A stretch of DNA of 64,000 nt from CAYXLI01 sp964464925 (GTDB lineage Bacteria; Acidobacteriota; Terriglobia; Bryobacterales; Bryobacteraceae): the NCBI GenBank assembly GCA_964464925.1, contig CAYXLI010000014.1, positions 1 to 64,000 of the forward strand, in the 5' to 3' direction. The position numbers were made by a program, and so were the translations under genes. The stretch's first letter is position 1, and each line of letters opens with the position of its first letter. Below, piece after piece: positions 8,081 to 17,420 of this stretch. A model generated the notes under the pieces. It was not told the origin of the DNA. It did no database searches and saw only the letters and a program-made list of their open reading frames with translations.

Positions 8081-10294
8081 CTAGTCTTCAATGACGAGGA
8101 CTTCATGGTCGAGGACGGAGCGTAGATCGATGCGCGCCCATCCGTCTTGCGTGGCCGCCGGAGTCGGTGCTGCGGCGACGAGCGAGCGAACGCTTCGGCC
8201 CCGGATACCCTGAGGCAGACGAATCTGAATGCGGAGGGGGCCGACCGGAATGAGTTCATCAATCGGCATGCGGCCTGTCGCCGTGAGGTTGACGATGTGG
8301 GCGATGACTCGGCCGGGCTGCGTATATAAATTGCAGTCGAACAGCCCGTGGCCCTCCACCTTCAAAGGGATTTCTCCGTTGGCGGCCCAGCGGGCAATGT
8401 TGGCCAGAAGGTTGGCGTAATCGGGAAGACTGTCGCGCGAGTAGCGCCGGTCGATATCGGCGGGCAGGAACGCAACGCGGCCTTTCAGGACCAACGCTGG
8501 AATATCAGAGTTCGGCTGAGCCATCCACGCGGTCTCCGGAGGATAAATGGGGAACGGGGGGATGAAGGTGAGAGGGACAGTGACGCCGGAATCCAGCTTC
8601 AGCGCGGAGAGTGTGCCGCCGAAAGGCAGAATGTCGGTTTCGTCAAAGCCGTTCAGGACGGGATGGCGCCTGGCCGAGGACTTGGGCTCATCGGCAATGT
8701 GCGGGCCGGGAATGCCGCCGCGGCGCTCGGGGCTAAGGCGGAGGTACGTGTGCAGGTTCTGCAACGCTCCTGCTTTCTCCGCTCCCGGAGTTCCGGTGTG
8801 ATGCGCACCGAAGAGGTCAGCGAGACCGTAGTCTTTGCGTGGATCGCCGAGTTCGTTATATAAGCTGGTAGCCCCGCTGGCTATGAGGGCCCCGCCCGCT
8901 GCGACAAACTTCCGGACTGCCGCGCACTGAGCGTCGGACATGACGGCAAGATTCGGCAAGATGAGAACCTTGAGATTCGCCGCTTCCCGTTCCAGATGGT
9001 CGATGTGGATGGGAACATACGGGATACGAGCCCGCATGAGACTTTCCGTAAACCCACGGTAGGGAGCGTCGACTAATTCCGCTGCGCGGTCCTGACCGTA
9101 GAAATCCGTGTTGCGCTGAGACCAGGCGATGCCGACTGTCGCGAGTGGACGGCGGTTCACGAGGTAATGCTCGTTCGCGGTGTACCACTTCATGAGCGGT
9201 TCGGCAGTCTGGTACATGCGGCGGTCCTCATGGTACGCGGCGATGTGGTGCCACCAGGGTTGAATGCCGCCCGCGAAGCCCTCGATCATCCACATGCGCG
9301 CTTCCGCCGCGGGCTTGCTGGCGACGCGAAAGGAGTTGCGTCCGGCCTGGTACATGGCCATGCTTTCGGGGGCTAGCTTGTCCCAGCCGAGCACTCCGTG
9401 GACGAGCTTGCCGGTATCAGCATTTTCTTCAAAGCCCGCTGGGCCGCGTGCCTGATGATCGAGGAAGACCATCTCGGCGCGCTCGAAGATCGCCTTACAA
9501 TCGCGAAAGGAGCGGCTCTGGGAGGTGATGGAGCCGCTGTTCATGCCGAACCACAGGCAAGCGGGTCCGCCTGCGGCTTTCGTGGTGCGATTGTTCAAAT
9601 CCCAGACTTCCAGACGGCGCGCGTAATTCCAGTCAATCCAGCGGCGATAGGCAGGATCCTGCCAGTCGTGTTTGGAAGGCAGAGCCGCGCCGGCCTGGTC
9701 GCGGAATTTGCGTTTGCAGTTGTCGCAATAGCAGATGCTGTCGCGGCCGAGGCCGCTCCAACTGTTATCGGCGAAGCCCTCCGGATGGCTGCGTTCGATG
9801 ATTTCGGTGAGGACGGACGGCAGGTACTGGTCGTAATACGGACTGTTGACGCAGGTGATGTACTTGTCCGCGGCGCGGTAAGGATTGCCTGCGCTGTCGC
9901 GCGTGAACCAGTCCGGGTGGGCCTTGAAGAAATCTTCGGAAGTCCGGTTCGAGTCCATGCGGGCGATGACCACCAGACCGTCGTCATGCGCGGCCTTGGC
10001 CAGCTCGCCGTAGAGATCGCGGCTGCCGAGAAACTCGGCGCGATGCTGAAGCGGAAACTTGCTGGGGTAATAGGCAACGATGCCGCCTGCGTTGATGATG
10101 ACGCCCTGCACTTGCGTGCGCTTCCAGAACTCGCGCCACCAGGGGATGTCGTAGCGGACGGGGTCTTTCTCCGTGATGTTGGTCTGGCCCCAACGAGTGG
10201 TGCGCTTGTACCATGGCTCGGCTGGCGCGGCCATGAGGGGGGTGGCGGCGACTCCAGCCGCTGCCGTGGTTAGAAACGTACGTCGTGTGGTCAT
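8081..10294 (-). CDS. Tat-exported glycoside-hydrolase-like protein (GHL6 / beta-galactosidase trimerisation type)
   Basis: A 737-residue protein starting with a twin-arginine signal (MTTRRTFLTTAAAGVAATPLM). Residues about 35-370 look like a TIM-barrel of the 'hypothetical glycosyl hydrolase 6' kind, including a C-x-C-x2-C motif (CYCDNCKRKF) and the EGFADNSWSG-like strand ends expected near an active site. Residues about 385-610 resemble a beta-galactosidase trimerisation (Rossmann-like) domain (LILPNLAVMSDAQCAAVRKFV). A beta-rich tail follows. Its ATG directly abuts the TAA of the TonB receptor gene upstream on the same strand, so the two are almost certainly cotranscribed. The context points to degradation of an imported or surface-bound glycan; the substrate is unknown. 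Confidence 0.8.
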   Translation of the reverse strand: MTTRRTFLTTAAAGVAATPLMAAPAEPWYKRTTRWGQTNITEKDPVRYDIPWWREFWKRTQVQGVIINAGGIVAYYPSKFPLQHRAEFLGSRDLYGELAKAAHDDGLVVIARMDSNRTSEDFFKAHPDWFTRDSAGNPYRAADKYITCVNSPYYDQYLPSVLTEIIERSHPEGFADNSWSGLGRDSICYCDNCKRKFRDQAGAALPSKHDWQDPAYRRWIDWNYARRLEVWDLNNRTTKAAGGPACLWFGMNSGSITSQSRSFRDCKAIFERAEMVFLDHQARGPAGFEENADTGKLVHGVLGWDKLAPESMAMYQAGRNSFRVASKPAAEARMWMIEGFAGGIQPWWHHIAAYHEDRRMYQTAEPLMKWYTANEHYLVNRRPLATVGIAWSQRNTDFYGQDRAAELVDAPYRGFTESLMRARIPYVPIHIDHLEREAANLKVLILPNLAVMSDAQCAAVRKFVAAGGALIASGATSLYNELGDPRKDYGLADLFGAHHTGTPGAEKAGALQNLHTYLRLSPERRGGIPGPHIADEPKSSARRHPVLNGFDETDILPFGGTLSALKLDSGVTVPLTFIPPFPIYPPETAWMAQPNSDIPALVLKGRVAFLPADIDRRYSRDSLPDYANLLANIARWAANGEIPLKVEGHGLFDCNLYTQPGRVIAHIVNLTATGRMPIDELIPVGPLRIQIRLPQGIRGRSVRSLVAAAPTPAATQDGWARIDLRSVLDHEVLVIED

Positions 10295-13200
10295 TTAGAA
10301 AATGTATTTGAGTGCGAGCTGAATTACGCGGTTTCCACTCTTGCCGGTGATCAGCCCGAACGAGCCGCTGGTCGGGTTCGCGTTGGCGCCGCCCCAATTG
10401 GGATGGTTGAGGACGTTGAACACCTCGAAACGGAATTGCAGAAGCTGGCGTTCCGTGGTGGGGAAGTTCTTGCGGAGTGCTCCGTCGATGTTCCAGAAGT
10501 CAGGGTTGCGGAGCGCGTTCCGCTGCTGGATTCCGAAGGTTCCAGCAGCCGGGGCGGCGAAGGCTGCCGGCCTGAACCAGACAGCAGAGTCAGTGAAGCC
10601 GGTCCGCTCGATGCCGGGATCGCCGACCTGATTCCAGAACTGGTTGCCACTGCCTGCTCCCACTCCTGCGTAGTCGACGTTGTTTCGCACCGAGAACGGT
10701 GTACCGGATTGAGCCTGATAGACGCCTGAGAATTCCCAGTTGCCGAGAATGCGGTCGACCCACGTGGAGCTGCCTTTGAGAAACGGCAGTTCATAGATTG
10801 CGTTCGCGATGAACACGTGCGTGCGGTCAAAATCGGACGGTCCCCAATAGCCGCGGTCGTCATAGGAGTTCGGCAGAACATCGGTGAGCGAAGATGTATT
10901 GTCTTTCGAGCGCGACAGCGTGTAGGCAATGCCGAAATGTAGATTGGTTGCAAAGCGGCGTTCAACGCTGACCTGCAGGCCGTGGTACATGGAGAGGCCG
11001 GAGTTCTCCGCAAGACCGAGAATTCCTAATCCGCGAAATGGACGGAGCGCGTTTACGTTTGCGCCGGGATTCGCCTGAATCGTGCCGGGCAAGAGCTGGT
11101 TGATATTGCGTTTGCGCTGATTGTGAATGCCGCGGCGTCCGACATATCCGACTTCAACCGTTGTGCCCCAGCCGATGTCTCGCTGGAATGTAGCGTTCCA
11201 GTTCCAGGCGACCGGAATCTTAAAGACCGGATCCTGGCTGGTGAGCGTGAAGGGGAACAGGCGGGGCGTAGCTCCCGCGGGCGCATCGGCAATTCCATTG
11301 ATCACCGTGGTCTGCGGCTGGAAGGGTGCGTTGCCGCCGAGCGCTGTATCGCGATTGATGGCGGTACGATTCGCGAACATGCCGACGCCGGCGCGCAACG
11401 CGGTCTTCGGAGACAACGCGTAGGCGAGACCCAAGCGGGGTTGGAAGACGGTGTAGTGCGTTTCGGCGAGGCCATCCGGCAGGCAGTGATAGAGACGGTC
11501 GAACTGGCCTGAGTGCAGTACGGGGAACCGATTTCCTTCCTCGGAAGGAACCTTGCAGCCAGGCAAGACGATACCGTCGTAGGGATCGCCGCTGGTAATG
11601 AATCCTCCCGTGCGGTCGACGACCGGCGCTTTGGCGGGATCATAGAACGCGGGCAGAAATTCGGCCAGGCTACCCCAACGGCTTTTCCAAGGCGGCCAAA
11701 TGGAGTGGCGCACTCCGTACTCGATGGTCAGTTTCTTGGTTGCCTTCCAACTGTCCTGCACGAACCAGTCGAATGCAGTCGAAACCCATGGTGTGATCGG
11801 CTTGCCGCCCAGTTCGGAATAATCGCTAAAGTTGCCAAGCAGAGCGTTGGCGATGCCGGATCCAGTGGGTGCTCCATCGAGGAAGCGGAACGAGCCGTTC
11901 TCATTGATGGTGGCTGGCGCCGATGCAGTTGTGAACTGGATATGGTCATTCTGGCCGGAATGTTCGATGACAACACCGGCCTTGAGCGTGTGGTTGCCCA
12001 GGATCTTGGTGACGTTGTTTGCCCAACTGTACACAAATCCGGACCACGTACCGGGGTAAGGCCCGTTATCGATAGTGGTGAGTCCAGTGACTGTAAGAGA
12101 CGGGAGTTTGGCTGGGAACCATTTCGTCCCGGGATAGATGAAGGGGTAGTTGATACCGTATGTGCCGCGATCACAGCGCGGACCGCAGGCCGGGTTGGCA
12201 TAGATCGAACCGACGCCGTCCGAGTTTGCGGAGACAGTGAATTCGTTGATCAAACTTGGAGAAAGAGTGCTGGTGAGGCTCAGCGCGGCAGTGCGGTTCG
12301 GCCTGGACCAGAGTGATTGAAACAGACCCAATGTACCTTCGAAGGGCCCATCGAATGTCCACGGGATGTGTGTTCCGCGGAAACTCAGATGATGGGCGTC
12401 CGTGATCATGTAGTCGATCTTGAACGTGTCCTTTCGGGTGTCGGAAAAATGCGGGAAGGTCACGATGTAATTGGAGGTGCCCTGCTGGAAGCCGGCCGTC
12501 GGCAAAGGATACGAATTGAGCAGAGCGCGGCCGTTGGGACTGATACGGTTGGCGGGAATGATATTACCCGGGAAAGGCTTACCTGTGGTGGGGTCGTTGA
12601 CGGTCACGACCTTCTTGAAAAACGGGTTCGCCGGATTGAGAAGTTCGCTGAGGTCGCCGCTCCGCATGGCCAGAGAGGGAACCGTTCCCGTGCCAGTTTG
12701 GCCTTCGCGGCGCTTGATCCACTCTTCGGCGACGAAGAAGAAGAGCTTAGTGTTTTCGCGGCTGGTCTTCTTGGGAATGAAAACGGGCCCGCCGATATCG
12801 AAGCCGTATTGATTGAAGCGGAAGGGAGCAGGGCCGAGGTACTGAGATGCGAGCGGGCTGTGATTGCGCGTCCAATCGTTGGCATCGAGCGCGGAGTTGC
12901 GGAAGCTTTCTACGAGATCGCCATGGAAGGTGCGCGTTCCGCTCTTGGTAACGAAGCGAATCTGACCGCCCGAAGAGCGGCCGTATTCGGCATTGTAGTT
13001 GGCGGTAAGAATCTGCACTTCCTGAACGGCGTCGACATTCTGAGCACCGAGCATGGAACCGGACGAGCGGGTACGCGTGGCGACGGCGCCGTCCACCATG
13101 ACCACATACTCGTCGGACCGGCCTCCGTTGATGCTGAAACCCCCATTGGAGACGCTGTCGGGATCGAAGGTGCCAATCGAACCGCCGCTGACGCCCGGCT

Positions 13201-13669
13201 TCAAAAGAGCGAGATAAATGGGATTGCGGCCATTCAACGTGAGGTCCTGAATCTGTTTCGTGTCGACAACGCGGCCGACTTGGGCGCTTTCCGTTTGCAC
13301 CTGGGTGGCTGAGCTTTTCACTTCGATCGATTCGCTGACTGCGCCGACGGTGAGCGTAAGATCGACATTCAGCTTTGCCGCTGAGTCGAGTACAATCCCG
13401 GTCTGCACTGTTTTCTTAAAGCCTGCCATCTCCGCGGATACGCTGTAGGTTCCGACCTGAAGATTCGGAAAGGCATAATAGCCGCTGGCATTCGTCGTCG
13501 CTCTTCGCTGATCTCCGTTGCCCGCATTCGTGATGGTCACGGTGGCACCGGTGATGGCGGCCTGCGAAGCATCGAGCACATAGCCGGCAATCTGGCCGGT
13601 ATCGAACTGGGCGCGCATGAGCGTAGCCGCACAGAATAAGAGAGCGAGTCTGGTGAGAATGGAGCGCAT
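10295..13669 (-). CDS. TonB-dependent receptor with carboxypeptidase-regulatory-like N-terminus
   Basis: A 1124-residue outer-membrane receptor, paralogous in layout to the one at 328-3606. It has a signal peptide (LTRLALLFCAATLMRA), a carboxypeptidase-regulatory-like domain (GQIAGYVLDASQAAITGATV) at about 22-105, a plug region (LTLNGRNPIYLALLKPGVSGG), a barrel with repeated aromatic beta-strands and a terminal ALKYIF. It is the first gene of an operon with the glycosidase-like gene that follows with zero spacing, and is divergent from a second glycosidase-like gene (86 bases between starts). This arrangement resembles a small polysaccharide-utilisation locus, although no SusD-like lipoprotein is present. 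Confidence 0.9.
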   Translation of the reverse strand: MRSILTRLALLFCAATLMRAQFDTGQIAGYVLDASQAAITGATVTITNAGNGDQRRATTNASGYYAFPNLQVGTYSVSAEMAGFKKTVQTGIVLDSAAKLNVDLTLTVGAVSESIEVKSSATQVQTESAQVGRVVDTKQIQDLTLNGRNPIYLALLKPGVSGGSIGTFDPDSVSNGGFSINGGRSDEYVVMVDGAVATRTRSSGSMLGAQNVDAVQEVQILTANYNAEYGRSSGGQIRFVTKSGTRTFHGDLVESFRNSALDANDWTRNHSPLASQYLGPAPFRFNQYGFDIGGPVFIPKKTSRENTKLFFFVAEEWIKRREGQTGTGTVPSLAMRSGDLSELLNPANPFFKKVVTVNDPTTGKPFPGNIIPANRISPNGRALLNSYPLPTAGFQQGTSNYIVTFPHFSDTRKDTFKIDYMITDAHHLSFRGTHIPWTFDGPFEGTLGLFQSLWSRPNRTAALSLTSTLSPSLINEFTVSANSDGVGSIYANPACGPRCDRGTYGINYPFIYPGTKWFPAKLPSLTVTGLTTIDNGPYPGTWSGFVYSWANNVTKILGNHTLKAGVVIEHSGQNDHIQFTTASAPATINENGSFRFLDGAPTGSGIANALLGNFSDYSELGGKPITPWVSTAFDWFVQDSWKATKKLTIEYGVRHSIWPPWKSRWGSLAEFLPAFYDPAKAPVVDRTGGFITSGDPYDGIVLPGCKVPSEEGNRFPVLHSGQFDRLYHCLPDGLAETHYTVFQPRLGLAYALSPKTALRAGVGMFANRTAINRDTALGGNAPFQPQTTVINGIADAPAGATPRLFPFTLTSQDPVFKIPVAWNWNATFQRDIGWGTTVEVGYVGRRGIHNQRKRNINQLLPGTIQANPGANVNALRPFRGLGILGLAENSGLSMYHGLQVSVERRFATNLHFGIAYTLSRSKDNTSSLTDVLPNSYDDRGYWGPSDFDRTHVFIANAIYELPFLKGSSTWVDRILGNWEFSGVYQAQSGTPFSVRNNVDYAGVGAGSGNQFWNQVGDPGIERTGFTDSAVWFRPAAFAAPAAGTFGIQQRNALRNPDFWNIDGALRKNFPTTERQLLQFRFEVFNVLNHPNWGGANANPTSGSFGLITGKSGNRVIQLALKYIF

Positions 13670-13755
13670 TCAAAACCTCTTCCTGAAATTGCGTGCGAGT
13701 ATATCAAATTTCAGATTCTTTCCGGTATGATTGTGCGCAGCTTGAGGACTCACAT

Positions 13756-15228
13756 ATGAATCGCCGGAAGTTTCTGCAGAACACCGTGGCAGGAGCGTTG
13801 AGCGCTGCCGCGGAGGAGTCGAAGGCTGCTTCGACGAAAAAGATGATCGGTATTCAAGTGGGTGCCGTCTCCTTCGTGGATGAGGGTGTAGAGCCGGTGT
13901 TGGACCGGTTCCAGAGCGACGCAGCAGTGAACACGCTCTTCGTCGCGACATTCACGTACGGGCGCGGCATCGCCGGGAGGCAGGTGCCTGGCCAGCCGCT
14001 CCCCGACCACGGCAAGCGCGAGTACGACACGGACACATTTCGCGGCGGAAGTTACACCAAGATTCATCCGCAGTATTACAAGAACACGGCATTCAAGGAT
14101 TTCCGCGCGCCTGATTTTGGGGACTACGATGTGCTGGAGGCCGTGCTTCCCATCGCGCGAAAGCGCGGCATGAAGACGATCTGCTGGTTTGAAGACGTCT
14201 TCCGGGCCGACCTGCCGAATATAGACAAGCTGCAGGAAAAGGATCTGGGCGGCAGGAATGCGACGACGCTTTGCTTCAACAATCCGAACTACCGGAACTG
14301 GCTGTTAGGAGTGGTGGAGGACTACGCACGTTCCTATGAGATTGACGGGATCATGTGGGGCTCGGAGCGGCAGGGTCCTTTTTCCAACGCAATCGGAGCA
14401 AGTCATGGAGGCGGCGCACGAGATCCGAATCGTGTGACCTGTTTCTGCAACTACTGCCAGGACCGCGCGAAGGCGAGCGGCATTCGTGTGGATCGGGCAA
14501 AGGCGGGGTATGAAGCACTCGCGAAATTCGTACAGGCATCGCGAGCGGGCAGGCGGCCGGCGGACGGATATTACGTAACCCTTTGGCGCCTGATGCTGCG
14601 CTACCCGGAGCTATTGGCTTGGGAGATGCTATGGACCGATAGCCTCCGCGATACGTATGCGGCGATTCACGGCAAGGTGAAATCAGTGAAGCCGTCGATC
14701 GGAGTCGGCTGGCATATCTGGCATAACAACTCGTTCAATCCGATTTATCGCGCCGAGCAGGATCTCAGTGAGCTCACGAAATACTCGGACTTTCTGAAAA
14801 TGGTGATGTATCACAACTGCGGCGGTGAACGCATGGCGAGTTACGTGAATAGCGTGGGGGGCACGATGTTCGGAGACGTGCCGAAGCAGGAGCTGCTCGA
14901 CTTTCATTACCGTGTGCTGGATTACCGCGAGAAGAGTCTAACGGAAATCCCGAAGACGGGCTTCTCTGCGGACTACGTTTACCGCGAAGCGAAGCGTGCG
15001 CGCGAAGCGCTGAATGGCACAAAGACGCAGTTATGGCCTGGAATTGACATCGACATTCCGACGGCCGCGGACAATAGCAAGTCATCTCCGCAGGGAACAA
15101 AAGACGCAGTGCTTGCCGCATTTCGAGCAGGCGCCGATGGAGTGCTGCTTTCGCGCAAATATTCGGAGATGAAGCTGGCGAACCTGAAGGGCGCGGGAGC
15201 TGCAATTCGTGAGCTGGGGTTCGCCTGA
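13756..15228 (+). CDS. Tat-exported glycoside-hydrolase-like protein (GHL6-type)
   Basis: A 490-residue protein started at the ATG at 13756, preceded by GAGG and leading straight into a twin-arginine signal (MNRRKFLQNTVAGAL). An upstream in-frame start at 13693 would only add a non-secretory stretch. The body looks like a TIM-barrel: GVGWHIWHNNSFNP, a strand with W and E residues, and a C-x-C-x2-C motif (CFCNYCQDRA) matching the one in the 737-residue protein across the divergent TonB gene. The shared motif suggests both belong to the same putative glycosidase family. It is transcribed away from TonB receptor 2, probably from a shared regulatory gap. A decayed copy of its 3' end lies about 340 bases downstream. 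Confidence 0.75.
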   Translation: MNRRKFLQNTVAGALSAAAEESKAASTKKMIGIQVGAVSFVDEGVEPVLDRFQSDAAVNTLFVATFTYGRGIAGRQVPGQPLPDHGKREYDTDTFRGGSYTKIHPQYYKNTAFKDFRAPDFGDYDVLEAVLPIARKRGMKTICWFEDVFRADLPNIDKLQEKDLGGRNATTLCFNNPNYRNWLLGVVEDYARSYEIDGIMWGSERQGPFSNAIGASHGGGARDPNRVTCFCNYCQDRAKASGIRVDRAKAGYEALAKFVQASRAGRRPADGYYVTLWRLMLRYPELLAWEMLWTDSLRDTYAAIHGKVKSVKPSIGVGWHIWHNNSFNPIYRAEQDLSELTKYSDFLKMVMYHNCGGERMASYVNSVGGTMFGDVPKQELLDFHYRVLDYREKSLTEIPKTGFSADYVYREAKRAREALNGTKTQLWPGIDIDIPTAADNSKSSPQGTKDAVLAAFRAGADGVLLSRKYSEMKLANLKGAGAAIRELGFA

Positions 15229-15462
15229 CACGGTTCGCCTCGGGTGCTATGCCGCCAGTTCTTCCTCTTGCAGGAGGGTAGGAGGCGGGAGGCCGCATCG
15301 GATCCAAGGACCATTGATCGCCTGTGGCTCTCCGCATGAACTTCACGACGGAGCAGTGCTTTAAGCCGGGAGTCCGATCGTCTCTGCATCCGCCTCCTAA
15401 CCGGTAAGCCTCGGGCGGGCGCGGGTGTGACACGGATTCACCGTTAAGGGTGCTTTCGCCCG
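15229..15462. repeat. Non-coding region with degenerate direct repeats
   Basis: No convincing gene is visible. The stretch starting TGACACGG at 15226, running into GGGTGCTATGCCGCC, recurs in degraded form from TGACACGG at 15428 (GGGTGCTTTCGCCCGCC), and a third shorter version (CGGTTGCTATTCCACC) lies at about 15539-15554. Together with the gene fragment that follows, this looks like the remains of tandem duplication at the 3' end of the glycosidase-like gene. Similarity was judged by eye. Confidence 0.4.
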
Positions 15463-15540
15463 CCGCGTTTCGAGCAGGCGTCGAAGGAGTGCTGCTTTCA
15501 CGCAAATACGAACCTGAAAGACTCGGGAGCTCCGCTTCGC
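15463..15540 (+). pseudogene. Relic of the 3' end of the upstream GHL6-type gene
   Basis: The translation here, FRAGVEGVLLSRKY, matches FRAGADGVLLSRKY near the C-terminus of the gene ending at 15228, and the DNA identity over the same stretch is high (TTTCGAGCAGGCG in both). After that the copy has lost about 19 bases and then again resembles the parent (AACCTGAA, CGGGAGCT). There is no upstream coding body, so this is a remnant of a duplicated gene end and not a functional gene. Confidence 0.65.
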
Positions 15541-15545
15541 GGTTG

Positions 15546-16094
15546 CTATTCCACCAGATCTTCACGAACCGAGGAACGGCGAAGAAGAAAGATGGCGACC
15601 GCGATCACGAGAATGAGAAATCCGAGCAGGCCGAGCTCGATCATCGTGTTTTGAAACGCGGCAGTTCCGCCGGCTTGCCCCTGCTCGGTCATTTTCGCTG
15701 CCTGCATGGTAATCACGAGGACGCGGCGAATGGATGCGATGAGCCCCACAATCAGGAACGGCTCCATCTGCAAAGACTGTGAGCGGATTGAAATCCGAAC
15801 CGTGTGCAACACTTCGACCAACATCAGCACCAGCAGTAACTGATCCAGGACCAGGAGGCCATAGTTCGCGAGGGTGCGGGCGGCGATCCCTTGCCAGAGT
15901 TGAATCGCAGCTTCGACGACTGCGCCAAGCGCGGCCACGGAGAGCAGGAGGCCGACACATATGTATAAACCGACCTCGCCCAGATGGAATATCCGTGAGA
16001 AACTCCCTCTGAGCTGGTCCTCCAGGTTTGGCAGCACGCTCCGATTGTAAAACGCCGCCCGGTTTGGCCGCGCACGCATTATCAGGTGCCGCAC
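15546..16094 (-). CDS. psiE: PsiE-family membrane protein
   Basis: A 182-residue protein with four hydrophobic segments (about 40-65, 80-100, 108-130 and 148-170), for example LYICVGLLLSVAALGAVV and GLLGFLILVIAVAIFLL. The spacing and the conserved MEPFLIVGLIASIRRVLVIT stretch fit the PsiE family, named for phosphate-starvation-inducible E of E. coli, whose biochemical role is not established. The longest reading starts at a GTG (16094); the ATG at 16079 is an equally possible start, and neither has a clear ribosome-binding site. Its 3' end reaches into the repeat region. The family match is good; the phosphate link is inferred from the family only. Confidence 0.75.
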   Translation of the reverse strand: MRHLIMRARPNRAAFYNRSVLPNLEDQLRGSFSRIFHLGEVGLYICVGLLLSVAALGAVVEAAIQLWQGIAARTLANYGLLVLDQLLLVLMLVEVLHTVRISIRSQSLQMEPFLIVGLIASIRRVLVITMQAAKMTEQGQAGGTAAFQNTMIELGLLGFLILVIAVAIFLLRRSSVREDLVE

Positions 16095-16113
16095 AAGCAG
16101 CCGATGAGAAGGT

Positions 16114-16326
16114 GTGCGTGAGATACCTCAGGTGGTCGCCGACGAACACGGTCTCATCCGGCATGTGAATGCAGCTTTCGAATCGGCAGTGGGATGGACA
16201 AGAGGAGAGGTCGTGGGGATGCCTGTCGAGGTGCTGATGCCGGATGAATATCACGTGGCTCACCGGTCTGCACATCATCACCGCAAGGCATGGCGAATCC
16301 GGCTGGACCTTTACGGCAACGATTGA
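16114..16326 (+). pseudogene. PAS-domain fragment
   Basis: A 70-codon frame from a GTG encodes the first half of a PAS fold: DEHGLIRHVNAAFESAVGW, then RGEVVGMPVEVLMPDEY and a His-rich turn. These match the N-terminal strands and helices of sensory PAS domains of the 'VNxAFExxxG' type. The second half (the beta-strands after the LMP loop) is missing, and the frame ends inside the 3' end of bshA, which runs the other way. A full PAS domain needs about 100 residues and no output domain is present, so this is most likely a broken sensor gene. Confidence 0.55.
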
Positions 16327-17417
16327 ACTTGGCGGTAATACTCCTCATACTGCGGGATAACAATGCTGGTGGCGAAGCGGGCGACAGCAGTTTCCCGGGC
16401 AGCCGCAGAGACGCGCGAGTGCAGCCTCTCGTCGCTCAGAAGCTCGATGGCGCGCATGCTCTGGGATTGAACATCGCCGACTGCTTCGAGGAAACCGTCA
16501 ACGCCGTTTGTGACTAACTCCGGAACGCCTCCGGCATTGGTGGCGATTGGCGGGACACCGCAGGCCATGGCTTCCAGCGCCGCAAGGCCGAAGGCCTCCA
16601 ACTCGCTGGGAAGCAAAAGAGCGTCAGCCTTTGGGATGAGCCGCTCGACGTGGTCCTGCTTGCCTAGGAACATCACGAAGTCGTCCACGCCAAGGTCGCG
16701 GGCCAGTTGCTCCGACGGTCCACGTTCGGGGCCGTCGCCGGCCATCCACAGCTCGGCATCCACCTCCTGCCGAACACGTTTCAGGATGTGAATGCAGTCA
16801 TGAATCCGCTTTACAGGCCGGAAGTTCGAGATATGCAGGAGGACTTTGCGGCCGCCCCCGGAATGCTCCTGCGGCTTGTAGATATCGACGTTGACAAAGT
16901 TATGAATGACCTGAATTGGATTGCGGATACCGAACACTTCCACCGTGCGGCGCTGCAGATAGTCGCTGATGGATGTGATGCCATTCGACTGCTCGATGGA
17001 GAAGCGCGTAATCGGAAAGTACGAGCGGTCCGTTCCGACCAGTGTAATGTCCGTCCCATGAAGAGTGGTGATGAACGGAAGTTTGCGGCGGCCGGCCAGC
17101 ATCTGTTGCGCGAGCAGCGCCGAGATTGAATGTGGAATCGCGTAGTGAACGTGGAGCAGATCCAATTCCTGACGCTCGGCGACTTCCGCCATCCGCGAGG
17201 CGAGCGCAAGGCAGTAAGGCGGATACTGGAACAGCGGATAGCTGGAGACCTCGACTTCGTGATAGTGAATCCGTGGAATGAAAGGGTCCAGCCGGATGGG
17301 GTTCGCATAGGTGATGAAGTGAACCTCATGGCCGCGATTGGCCAGCTCAAGCCCCAGTTCCGTGGCGACGATTCCGCTGCCGCCGTAGGTCGGATAACAC
17401 GTGATACCGACTCGCAT
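16311..17417 (-). CDS. bshA: N-acetyl-alpha-D-glucosaminyl L-malate synthase (bacillithiol biosynthesis)
   Basis: A 368-residue GT4-type glycosyltransferase. BshA transfers GlcNAc from UDP-GlcNAc to L-malate in the first step of bacillithiol synthesis in the cytoplasm. Diagnostic stretches are ITCYPTYGGSGIVATELG at the N-terminus, HVHYAIPHSISA, TTLHGTDITLVG, and the nucleotide-sugar-binding region LPSELEAFGLAALEAMACG with the E-x7-E motif. Length fits the family (about 375). It starts 3 bases after the stop of the beta-propeller lipoprotein gene, third in an operon led by a histidine kinase. Neither bshB nor bshC is in the window. Confidence 0.9.
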   Translation of the reverse strand: MRVGITCYPTYGGSGIVATELGLELANRGHEVHFITYANPIRLDPFIPRIHYHEVEVSSYPLFQYPPYCLALASRMAEVAERQELDLLHVHYAIPHSISALLAQQMLAGRRKLPFITTLHGTDITLVGTDRSYFPITRFSIEQSNGITSISDYLQRRTVEVFGIRNPIQVIHNFVNVDIYKPQEHSGGGRKVLLHISNFRPVKRIHDCIHILKRVRQEVDAELWMAGDGPERGPSEQLARDLGVDDFVMFLGKQDHVERLIPKADALLLPSELEAFGLAALEAMACGVPPIATNAGGVPELVTNGVDGFLEAVGDVQSQSMRAIELLSDERLHSRVSAAARETAVARFATSIVIPQYEEYYRQVQSLP

Positions 17418-17420
17418 GCC

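Noticed and set aside
9398..10273. A 291-codon frame antisense to the glycosidase-like gene
   Set aside because: GC-rich coding DNA gives long antisense frames; no motif or ribosome-binding site, and the sense frame has a Tat signal and family motifs.
12317..13312. A 331-codon frame antisense to TonB receptor 2
   Set aside because: Same reason: shadow of a well-supported receptor frame.
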